From Antrodiella citrinella (taxonomy: Eukaryota; Basidiomycota; Agaricomycetes; Polyporales; Steccherinaceae): a stretch of DNA of 64,000 nucleotides. The DNA is taken from the NCBI GenBank assembly GCA_004802725.1, contig SGPM01000024.1:62001-126000 (forward strand), in the 5' to 3' direction. Under the pieces are notes generated by a model. That model was not told where the DNA came from. It saw nothing but the letters and a program-made list of their open reading frames with translations, and did no database searches. Below are positions 22,742 through 33,166 of the stretch, in pieces (positions within the stretch are counted from its first letter, which is position 1; each line of letters starts with the position of its first letter). The position numbers and the translations under genes are program-made.

Positions 22742-23583
22742 CTATGCCTTCCCTAACGGTGCGTCGGAGCCTTGGTGTACAAGGGTAGACGGTGCAAAAC
22801 CAAATGATCCTTCCAATGCGATGCCCTACAGAGGTGTCAGTGACCTGCGATCATTTATCTGCCTGAAATACAACTAACCATCTCTCCCGCAATGACTCGA
22901 ATCTGGGGATAGTAAATGAGCGCAGTCATAAAATGAGGCATATATATTCTACGTACCATCGACCAGTGATGCACGGCATGAAGCGCAGCAAACCAAAGCT
23001 GCAGTGCAGACATTGTAAACAGTGCTTCAAAAACTGACAGCTCAACTGACCTCTCGTCCAAATGATGTTTGTACAACTTGAGGGTATGGCGTCACTGCAT
23101 GTAGAGTAATAGGCTCGTCCAGACGGGAGGAGGGCACCTCTTTACGCAGTCGCGCGATCGCGTCCAAAAGTGCATCGTGAGCAGCTTGTCGACTGCTCTC
23201 CATGGGCGTGTTGCGGCTTCGCACATCGTAGTTCAGTATGTGTGGTGCATTTGCAGAGATGCTCTCCATCAGGAGCATGAAATGATCTCGTGCATGCCGC
23301 AGATGCTTCCCTGGTGGACGAGCGTAAGAATGACAAACATGAACAACGACGAGAGGAGAGATTCACCGATGGTAGAACCTGGAATGTACTGGGATTTTGC
23401 AGTCAACTGATCGTCTGACACCAACGAATTGTCAACGAGGTCGACTGCTTGCTTGAGCACCAGGGAAGAGACCTCGAGCAGGCGCCCCAATGCCTCCTTT
23501 TCGTTTACCACGGAAGATACGGATGATGATTCGACGCCATTAGTGGCGACTGGCGCAGACACAAGTTGAATCGTAGTGGTCAT
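22742..23583 (-). CDS. DinB-like four-helix protein
   Basis: Resembles the DinB/YfiT-like putative metalloenzyme superfamily, whose members use three histidines and act as thiol-dependent transferases or are uncharacterised. The start at 23583 gives MTTTIQLVSAPVATNGVESS. Helix 1 carries LEVSSLVLKQAVDLVDNSL; then IGKHLRHARDHFMLLMESI, with the family's G-x-H-x-R-H-x-x-x-H-F pattern. Later ALLDAIARLRKEVPSSRLDE, and finally LWFAALHAVHHWSMIRVIAG, with paired His residues as in DinB proteins. The C-terminus is GIALEGSFGFAPSTLVHQGS, ending GKA at 22742. Four introns, all GT-AG. The predicted metal ligands are therefore present. Length is about 220 residues. Substrate and pathway are unknown. Confidence 0.6.
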
Positions 23584-24160
23584 GTTGCAACAAGGAGTTG
23601 GCTGAGAGAGGATCGGTGGGGGAACAGGTCAGGGAGTCTCGTTGGGCCATGCTTCCGACCAGCTCCCGTACTTTATGGCAGTCGGAAAAACGCGTCCTCG
23701 TCGTGGTCAAGGAGAGATTGAGTCGCATTTGGCATGGTACGTACATACATGAAGGCCGATGGACATACAGGAAGAGTTTGTACATACAAATGACACCAGC
23801 ATCCCCAATCCAGCGATGGTATGTCTCTCAGCACAATTTCGAATGACCCATGCAAGATAAGTGATCCGAACTCAAAGCGAGAGGAATTTGGTCTGCCAGA
23901 AGTAAGCCCAACAACCAAACCTTGCGGATAGGAAGGGTGAGAGACAGGAAGAGCTCAAAGGAAAGTCTGCAACCGTCGTCGTCCATCTGGTTGAAGAGAA
24001 AAACAAAATGCTGGCGAGGAGGTCGGTACAGATAGGAAAGATTACGTCAGCTTGATGAGCAGCGCCTTTGCCGTGCTGGCTCTTCAGCCAGACTGACCAA
24101 GATACAACTATTCACTTTCCTTTCTACCCCGACCATCCCTCTCTTGTTTACTTTAGACAA
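23584..24160. promoter_or_regulatory. Divergent promoter region, DinB-like gene / LSC2
   Basis: About 580 bases between two divergently oriented start codons, so it contains both promoters. I could not place a TATA box with confidence. The open frames inside are short and overlap on both strands without splice continuity. Confidence 0.4.
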
Positions 24161-25896
24161 ATGCTCGCATCGCTGAGAAAGGCGGGCTCCGTGGCTCGAG
24201 TACGTGTTTGTTTGCTGTTCTCACGTGGTAGCTCATATTTACGCCAATCACAGGCGGTGTCTGCAGGTCAGAAGCGTTTCCTGTCCATTCACGAATATCA
24301 ATCTGTAGAGCTTCTCAACTCCGTGAGTTTCCCCGGGCTTCATCGGTTTCAGTATATGTGTCTAACCTCTCTTTGTCAGTATGGTATCCCCACTCCCCTC
24401 AGCATACCCGCAAAGACTTCTCAAGAGGCTTTCGACGCTGCTCAGAAACTCTGTGCGTGTCATGACATGTCTTTCGCTACAAGAGACTGAATGATCATCC
24501 ATATAGCTTCTACTGGATCTGTGATTAAGGCGCAGGTTTTGGCTGGAGGACGCGGAAAGGGCAAGTTTGACAATGGTTTCCAGGGAGGTGTACACGTAGT
24601 TGAGAGGTATGTTAAACCTATATTGTTTGACAACACGAATTGAACATCTTGATAGCCCTCAGCAAGCCAAGGAGTACGCTGAAAAGATGTTGGGAGCTAA
24701 GCTTATCACCAAGCAGACCGGTGCTGCCGGCCGTATCTGCAACACTGTAAGTTTTCCCTGTACATGTCAGAATATGCCTTTGACCAGTTCAAACATAGGT
24801 CATGCTAGCTGAGCGCCGTGACCCGAAACACGAGTACTACGTTGCCGTCCTGAACGACCGTGCTACCGGTGGCCCTGTGCTCGTTTCTTCTAGCCAGGGT
24901 GGTATGAATATCGAGGAGGTCGCTGCTAAGGATCCCAAAGCCATCATCACCACGCCAATCAACTTCGAGAAGGGACTGAGCCTTACCCAGGGCCTGGAGG
25001 TCGCCAAGAAGCTCGGTTTCTCTTCCCTTGAAGCCCAGACCGAAGCTGCAAACATCTTCATCAACCTCTACAAGATCTTCAAGGACAAGGATGCTACCCA
25101 AATTGAGATCAACCCCTTGGCTGAGGACACTAACGGTCATGTTCTCTGGTACGTCGTTTTCCTGTCCACTCACACTTTTGACCTAACATTACTTTCAGCA
25201 TGGACGCCAAATTCGGCTTTGATGACAACGCTGAGTTCCGTCAGAAGGATATCTTCAGCCTCCGTGACATCACCCAGGAGGAACAGTCTGAGGTCGAGGC
25301 CCAGAAGGCCAACCTCAACTTCATCAAGCTCGATGGAAGCGTTGGTTGCCTCGTGAACGGTGCCGGTTTAGCTATGGCCACCATGGATGTTCTGTCGTTG
25401 CACGGTGGTAACCCCGCCAACTTCCTCGATGTCGGAGGGTGCGTGTCCTAAGTTCTGTGTTTCTGCTTTGAAACTCATCTCGACCTTCAGAGGAGCAACC
25501 CCCGAGACCGTCAAGAAGGCGTTCGAGATCATCTCTTCTGACCCCAAGGTGAAGAGTATCTTCATCAACATCTTCGGTGGTATGTAGCATTCCATGAGCA
25601 TTTGAAGGGGGTCCAACTTGACATTCGTTTAGGTATCATGCGATGCGATTACATTGCTGAGGGTGTTATCAAGGCCTCGAAAGAGCTGAACCTGAATATT
25701 CCTCTCATTGTCCGGTTGAAGGGTACTATGGAAACCGAGGCTAAGCAGTACGTCGCCATATTGACATGATCATTTGAACTTACTCCTCACTATGTTTTCG
25801 TCATTCAGGATGATCAAGGACTCTGGACTAAAGATCCTCCCCTTCGACGACCTCGACGAGGCCGCCGAGCGCGCTGCTCAGTTGGCTAACGCGTAG
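24161..25896 (+). CDS. LSC2: Succinate-CoA ligase beta subunit (mitochondrial)
   Basis: ATP-grasp subunit of succinyl-CoA synthetase (TCA cycle, mitochondrial matrix), which pairs with an alpha subunit not present here. The start at 24161 gives [20 protein letters not shown] followed by [20 protein letters not shown], a presequence running into the mature N-terminus. ATP-grasp landmarks: [60 protein letters not shown], and [20 protein letters not shown] (Mg-binding Glu/Asn). The ligase part has [60 protein letters not shown] and [20 protein letters not shown]. It ends AAQLANA at 25896. Introns of 50-75 nt interrupt it about nine times, including one inside the presequence. Length of about 420 residues is normal. 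Confidence 0.95.
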
Positions 25897-26109
25897 GCTC
25901 TGTTGTAGATCTCCGCTACATTGCTTGCGCTTAGATGTACTTAGTGGACGACTGATATTAATGAGCACGAGAGTAAGAGATTGATCATGGAATGCCTATG
26001 AAAACAAGTGTTCAATTGATCTCAGATGGGTATGATCAAGTAGTATCATGAAAGCGGGACAACATAACATACAGCCATGTAACAAGCAGAAGCACAAGAA
26101 AAAGATGAT

Positions 26110-29100
26110 CTACCAAGGCCGATCGAAAGAATGAGAAGGCACAAGAGGATACGTATGGGGTGCGTGAGGAGGATGAGGACCAGAGGGTGAATAGGGCATC
26201 ATCCCTGGCGCCTGGTCGTACGCCCCACGCATCTGTCCGCGTGGAGGCTGATTGGCATTGGGGTAGGCATGATTGACGGGTTGACCCGCCGCGGGGGCGT
26301 GCATGAGGACGGGACTTTGTGCATAGACGGCGTGCTGGCCGTTGTGTGGATGCGCGTGAGCCTGTTGCATGACAGGGCTCATGAGCGGCATACCGTTCGG
26401 GGCACGATTTTGGAGGTTCGGAGGCTGAGCTATCTGCATACCGTACATCCCGGACTGTGGAGGGTACGGCATCAGCTGTGAACCGTAGGGTGGAGGACGC
26501 ATCATGCCATTGGGACCTGAGCCAGGCGGACCTGGCATCGGTACCCACATCGGTTGAGGATACTGAGGAGCACCGTTTACAACCATGGGTCTTGGAATCG
26601 GACTTGGGGTCATCGACATCGGGTACACAACCGGACTTGGCGAGCTCATAAGAGGTGACGGGTACCCAGGGTACATGGGTCGTCCACCTTGATGCTGTGG
26701 AGGAGGCATCGAATGATTTGGTGGACGAGAAGGAGGAGATGTATAGGGTACATGTGGTGCTGGTGCTGCTCTGTGCGGCGCTGAACTCGAAGCCGATGTC
26801 GGGACCTGCTGGAATGCTCGTGTCACATCATGTTGTGACATCCTTGATGGAGGATTCGAGTTGCTCGTGGGAGGAGTCTCTCCAACCTCTGCCTTCACCT
26901 CCTGCATTGTGAAAGTAACAGCAGGCATGTCGTCACCGATGCGTTCCAGCGAATTGACCAAACCGTCTGCCTTGTTAGACGTAGCTTCGAACACAGCTTT
27001 TAAATGCATATCTGGTCTGGACGGAGAATCCTTCAGAGAAAAGACTCGCGGCGATGACTTCGATGACCACGGGGACATGGGATTTGGTATGATGTCCGGC
27101 TATAACGAGAATCATTGGGTCAGTAAGTCGCTAACAATATCGAGTAAGATAAACTGACCGACGCTTCCGTCTTCTTACTTTCGGCCTTGGTGTCGTTCGC
27201 GATCTGTTGTACCGCTGCGTTCTGCAAGCCCGCAATGACACTGCTGTCCGTCATCACGACCCTGCTGATTGGAGGGGGGCTGATATCTCCGTTGACACGG
27301 TGCTGAGGTCCAGTAGTGGTACCGTTAACGTTGGAGACGGTACTCTCCTCAAGCTCACTGCTGACGATGAACTTCACAGGTGCCACAGGAGTAGAGTCGA
27401 TCTCAGCACGAGAATCGCGATAGAACGCCACATCTGAACCTTCTGGCATCTTTGGTTGTGACCGTGACCTGACAGGAGCGACGCTAACTGTAGGAGAGAC
27501 CGCTTCGTCTTTCTCCTGTGTCGTTGCTGCATTGACCTGCGTATCCGGTGGTGGAGACCGACTAGTGGTGTCCAAGCCTTGAAGAGCTTCCCCATTCACT
27601 GCAGCATGCGCGACTGTCTTGCGCCAACTCGACGACTCATCCGCTTTCTTCTTTCCAAATGCGCCGTTCGTGAGAGACGCAACGGGAGGTCGCAACGGCA
27701 GATTGACCACGGGGTTTCCTGCCTTGTCGACTTGCACACGAGGTAGCGAGACGTTGTACCTGAGTCTGCCTCCCTTCGACGCGATGGGCCTCGGGAACAA
27801 GAGATCATTGAGGTGGAAGTCTTTGCGGTTCATACCGTCTATTGGTGGGTCCCAAGAGAAGATGTCTGACCGCACGTGAGGGACCGTCTTCGCCATATGT
27901 TCCTGCCTCTTCGAGAGCGGCGGGTCCACAACATGAGAAACACTGGGCACCTTAGCTACGAATTGATTCCAAGCAGGTTTGGGAGATCTTGGAGGCTCTG
28001 GGACCGTGACGTCGAAGATCTCGTCAGAAGATTCGTCGTGAGCAGCTGCGGGACGTTCTCTGAGAGCTGGGGGAATCCATTTTGGTGTTTGCTTCGGCGC
28101 GGGCGGTTCTGGCTTGTGCTGCAACCCAGTCAAAGCACCTCTGATACGGGCCATGGTATCGTCAAGAGCAGACATTGGTGCTTCGCGGTAGGAAGGCGTC
28201 AAAGGCGATCGTGGATGGCCGTACGGTACATGCTGTCGTTGATGATCTTCTGAGGCGGTGGATGACCGTCTGTGGGGAGGAATGTGCGATTGAGGCGGCG
28301 GAGGACTAATATGAAGATCAGGTTTGTCTGGAGACCGCGCAGGCTGTTCCGGAGTACTTGGCGACTGAACTGCGTCGGTAGTAGATTTACGCCGCCATGT
28401 CGTTATCTCAGACGGAGCTTCGTCTTGTTGGCGAGATAAGTTGTCCTCGAAGAAGTCGGTCGCTACCGGTCTTGGTGGACGCGATGCCTGAGCATTGTAC
28501 ACTGGCGAGGGTTCTTGTTCTACAGGCGCTGTCGGATCCTGTCCAACTAATCTCCCGAGCTCGGAGAAATCAACAATCTCCACTTCTTCATCTGCCTGTA
28601 TGGTCAGAGACGTGATTTCTTGGAATGTAACCAGTGACGGAGGTGGTACTACTGGGATCACAGGAGACGATGCTGCAGAGTGGGAAGGTCGATGCAGAGG
28701 CTTCAGTGGTCCTGCCTTACTGCGCCATGAGTCAATCTCAGCTGCAGGAGAGACAACATCTGGAGCAGGAGTTGACGAAGGAAATGACGGTCGTCGGACT
28801 GATATAGGCCGGATACCACCCCGGGTCGAAGGCGTACGACCAAAAGGCTTGCTTGGTGGTGCACCGGACGTTGAAGCGCTGCTTTCTGGGACAGTTTCGA
28901 GTGCAGGACTTGGGAGTGCTTGCGAAACAGATTGTACCGCCGCTTCGATGACCTCCAGAACCTGTTTTGCTCATCTGTAAGTTGGTTGGCGGGAACACGA
29001 TCACAGAAACGTACCTCAGCTTCACTTGCAACTGGCTTGGCCTTAGCTTCAGGCTCAACTTTGGGTGGCGCCGCTTTCTCTTCCGCTTCCTTCATCCTAG

Positions 29101-31248
29101 CCTCCAACTCTGCAGCTTTCCGTCTCGCCCGTTCCCTCTCCCTTTCTCTCTCTTCCTCTTCCTGTTGTCGTCGCAACTTCGCACGCTCTGCCGCACTATG
29201 CATGGCTGCTTTCCGCACCTCATCAATGTCTACTCCAAGAGGCATAGTCGAGTCCAGCGGTGAGTCTACCACACGCGGTGATATTGACGCGAACGATGCA
29301 GCAGGTGAATGCGCTACCAGAGGGGCAGACGGAAGACCGCCTGTATTCGATTCTGAAGGTGTAGCTGAAGGTAAACCCCGTGCAGGATGGACTAGCAATG
29401 TTGTCAAGTGAGGCGGTATTGGCCGTCCGTCCGCGCGAACCGAATCTGTTCCAACAGGCGATAGTCCTGTCGACGACCAACGCATTCGATCACTATCACG
29501 CCCTATTGGTGTCAAGTGAGGCAATCCCAGAGGAGCAAAGTTGTCTCGCGACTTCTGTTCAGTGGCTGACGATGGCTGCTTCGATGGCGGATGTTGTGTC
29601 ACATAATTTGGGCGCGAGGGGTCTCTATCCCTGAACCTGTCACCTTGATTGCCAAATCCAGAACCTCCGGCCCCTCTACGATTGTTCGAATCCACTGGGG
29701 AGTCGTGAGGTTTCTGAAGTAGCTGTACACCCCTTTGTCCGGTGTGCGGTGGAAGGTCACGTCTTTGCTCAGTCGGAGAAGCAGTGTGGTCTGACCGAGT
29801 GTCTCGACGAACAGGCGCAGGAGGACCTGCTCTATGCGGTTGATTTGAGTAAGGTTCCAACCGGTTTGACTTCTCGTTGAACAAAACGCGCGGACCCTCC
29901 TGTGGTGATACCAACGGTTGCGATGCAGATGATGGCGGTCTGTGGGGATGAGAGGGCTCCCGAGCTGGAGGCGCACCGGGACCTCGTCCTCGTGGCCAGC
30001 TCCTATCGAAGTCGTCTCGAAACCTTTCTTCCTTGCTCACAGGCTGATCGGCCGGCTTTGCAGGCGGTTCTCCCTCCACGTCGTTGGTCAAATTCCGAGG
30101 CGGTGAAGATTGACGTGGCTCAGTGGGTATGGTGTACTGCCGTCCATCACCAAACTCTATCACACCTTCAAAAAAGTTGTCATCATCTCCCTCGTCCTAA
30201 TACCATCGTTAGTGTGGAGAGCAAGCAGCGACGATAGTGGCACGCACCTCGTCCCAATGGTGACCCGAGCCCAAGTGAACGCCACGAAAAGCATCCGCTT
30301 CTGCCGCCTGCGCTTGCTTCTGAGCTGCAACCACTTGTGCAGCCTGCTTCTTCTCAACAAGTTTTGCTGACCGGTCTGACAAGTAACGATGAGCAGCATA
30401 CGCGAGAGAAACTTCAAGACATACCTTGCGCGACCTCGGCAACCGTTGGGAAATCTGACTGTACAGAGTCAGCATAACCCGCTCCTCCTAGCCTGGAACC
30501 TCCCCATGCTGGCTTTCCCCCATTGTCCTTCTTAAGCCCAGACGACCCATCCGCCACACTCCGAGGAACTGGGTGAATGACTTTGCCAGCAGGGGCTGGT
30601 GTCGGAAGCGAATGTGTGGTTGCGGGCGCGAGAAGCGGCGATGGCTTCGGATTTGTTGAGGAGGGGGGTGTTGGCGCGACGGTTGACCCGGTTGAAGATG
30701 GACGAGACCATCCAGGACCGGTGACGGTAGATGGTTGGGGACCTGCAGTGAGCTTTGCTGTCACGAGCCGTGAGTGTGAGGCTGTACTTTGAACTACAGG
30801 CTTTTCTGTAGTCAACGCGAAACACGAGGATGAGTATTACGTCCACATAAGAGACTGCATGCCAGAACATACGGCTCGTGCTGCCAGTTTTGGGCGCTGT
30901 TGTGTTGGAGAGCGTAGACCCTGGGTTGGATGCTGACGACAAGAACTTCTTGTTGATGTTTACATGAGTGAATTTCTTGGGATGTGGTACGCTCAATGTG
31001 GGTACAGTGCTCGCTCCAGGGGTCGTGCCGTTTGACGTTGTCCCGTGAAGAGGAACGAGACCAACTCCGGGTGAAGAAGAAGCTGGTGAGGGCTCTGACG
31101 AGACTTGCTCCGACTTCGTCAGAGGTAGATGCCCATCGTCTGAACTCTTCGCGAAAGACCCCTGGACGCTCGACTGCTCCTGTACACCGTTCGTGCCTTC
31201 CTCTGCGGAAGTATGCTCAGACCCTCGCAGTGATTCGATATCGGCCAT
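26110..31248 (-). CDS. Very large Pro/Ser-rich uncharacterised protein
   Basis: About 1,600 residues, mostly disordered. The start at 31248 gives MADIESLRGSEHTSAEEG. The N-terminal block has HPKKFTHVNINKKFLSSAS and GPGWSRPSSTGS, then DFPTVAEVAQ, faintly like the BAT2/PRRC2 N-terminal domain. A Lys/Gln/Ala-rich helix (KLVEKKQAAQVVAAQKQAQA) precedes HLGSGHHWDE and DNFFEGVIEFGDGRQYTIP. The middle is Pro/Arg/Ser-rich with a coiled-coil-like RRQQEEEERERERERARRKA block at about 29.1 kb. The C-terminal 300 residues are Pro/Met/Tyr-rich (PMYPGYPSPLMSSP; QPMWVPMPGPPGSG). At least five introns. One, at about 28,958-29,010, needs acceptor AACAG to rejoin frames EAE and VLEVIEAAVQSV. Composition suggests an RNA- or RNP-associated scaffold, but that is inference. 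Confidence 0.7.
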
Positions 31249-31654
31249 GCGCGTCGTGAGACGCTAATTGCGGTTTGAGAGGTCGTGGATACTGAACCTG
31301 ACCGAGCAAGAGGGGATTGTTGTCAAGCACAAACGAAAGATTAGATGAGTATTGATGTGTTAAGGCCCTTATGACGAACATACCTATGGGTCCAGGAGGA
31401 GATGAGAATGGATTAAGGGCCACAAGTCTTGTGTGAAGGAGGGTAGCCAATAGGAGCTTCGATCGGCGCCTCCGCCCGCCCCGGAGCTCTCGGACACGCT
31501 CCGGACGGCGACCTGCTCTCTCTCAACTCCCGTAAGTACACCCACTCAGAACTCTTTTGGAGGTGCCGTTCGTCTGCCTCCTCACATTTTGGTGACCACG
31601 GCTCTCATTTACGACGACCCATTCTTTGCGTTGCTTAGGCACGAGGTTCTCGGC
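31249..31654. promoter_or_regulatory. Divergent promoter region, large protein / Rxt2-like gene
   Basis: About 400 bases between two divergently transcribed start codons. It presumably holds both promoters. No TATA box or independent gene was recognised. Confidence 0.4.
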
Positions 31655-32750
31655 ATGTCTGCACAAGGACAACAGCCGTCTCAGGCCTCATCGAGCCACC
31701 TACAGCACCCCAGCGCGAAGAGGCCTTCAGCCATGTTCGACGAAGCTCGCTACGAGGATCCTAGGTAAGCTCTATCTCGATATGTTCGCGAATTGAGGGC
31801 TCAATCGTCCAAATAGCTTCGTAGGCCTGCCCTCCAATGATATCAACTCCTGGTATTATCCCTCGCATGGCTACAACTCAGATGCAGACGACGACGACGT
31901 TCGTTACAACACCAGTACAGGAAACTGGGGCAAGAAGACACACAAAGATGCTCGATGGATTCGTACGCGGAAAATGACAGCATGGGGTCCCGGCATAGAG
32001 GAATGGGAGGTACGCCGCCGCAATTTCGCCGTCTGGTCGCGCTGTTAATGTTTCTCTCCTCAGACAGAAGAGCGGGCCAGAAAGCGTCTTCGTATGATCA
32101 TCCCGCCTCCTGAAGACGACGATACTCCCGTTGCACTACCTCATCTCCGCTCACCATCCCCGCCCGCAATGTCACCTTACCCGAAACCCGCCTCAGAACA
32201 TACCTCATATACCTCTTTCATTATGGACAAGGGTGTCACTCACACATATCGTTCCAACCTGTTCGACGAACTTGAGCAGGCGACCAACGGCTTAATCGAG
32301 GGCGAAACCGTCTTGCGACGCGCTCTGGGCCGGCTGTGGCAGGTCATGAACACGGACCCAGACAAGGACACCGTTGGCTCGTCGATAGTTCCCAAGCGTG
32401 AGGAGGCAGGAGATGGGGAAGAGGATGACGAGAGGGACGAGCGTATGGCCCGTGCGCCGGATTTGACACCCGGGGTGCACAAACTCTTCCTCAGTTCCTA
32501 TTCTGAACGCTCGACCCCTGGTTACGACGCGTCCCAGTTCACTCAGCCTGGGATGGCTCTGGAGAACCTGGAGAAGTCTATTGCCACACTGCGGGAACTT
32601 CAGGACGATGGACGAGAGTACATTGAGCGGTTAGAAGATATCAGAGAGGGACTCGGCTTTACACGGTCGCAGCGGGATGGTGTTTGGAATCTTGTACGAG
32701 AGAGGGCGTTGAAGGAGCTGCAGGATACGGCGTACGCGTCGGCGATGTAA
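31655..32750 (+). CDS. Probable Rxt2-like subunit of the Rpd3L histone deacetylase complex
   Basis: The start at 31655 gives MSAQGQQPSQASSSHLQHPS, then KRPSAMFDEARYEDPSFVGL across intron 1 (donor at 31765, acceptor before 31817). Next HGYNSDADDDDVRYNTSTGN and WGKKTHKDARWIRTRKMTAW, then WETEERARKRLRMIIPPPED after intron 2. A helical segment THTYRSNLFDELEQATNGLI and EGETVLRRALGRLWQVMNTD resembles the helical core of Rxt2 N-terminal domains. An acidic linker follows (EEAGDGEEDDERDERMARAP), then helices NLEKSIATLRELQDDGREYI and RLEDIREGLGFTRSQ, ending at 32750. In yeast, Rxt2 is a subunit of Rpd3L. The match is by pattern and not by catalytic motif, so the name is tentative. Confidence 0.5.
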
Positions 32751-33166
32751 GATACCCGTCTTTATATTTCTCTAGCTGTATTAAACCACGGCAGTCGTTG
32801 CGTATAAAGTCGCCGTAAGGAGGGACTAGAACGTCGATCGTATAAACGCGATCAATGTACGATGTGCACACCCCGGCGTCGGCTATTCCATGCCAAATCA
32901 CTTCGAAATGCACATTTCACCTGCTCTTTGCATTTTCCACCGTGACCGGAATCCTGATTTTCTCTGCATTACACCCATGGGATGGAATGCACCAGATGTT
33001 ACCAATGCCAGCGTTCTACACAGTGCGATTATCTACTTCAGCGCCACCAATGCACCTAGCGCCACCTGAGACATCCGCGCCCACCAAACAAGACCTCTTG
33101 ACCCGAACTTCCAACTACCTGCCTCCTTTCTCCCAATCTTGCCTGACAAGGTTCACGATACACGCG
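32751..33166. other. Upstream region of the first BLM10 gene
   Basis: About 420 bases between the Rxt2-like stop codon and the BLM10 start codon, both on the plus strand. The open frame leading into the ATG at 33167 extends upstream but looks non-conserved, so I treat it as 3' UTR plus promoter. Confidence 0.4.

Noticed and set aside
26110..30163. Large overlapping plus-strand open frames inside the Pro/Ser-rich gene
   Set aside because: They are antisense shadows of a strongly biased minus-strand coding region and have no splice or family support of their own.
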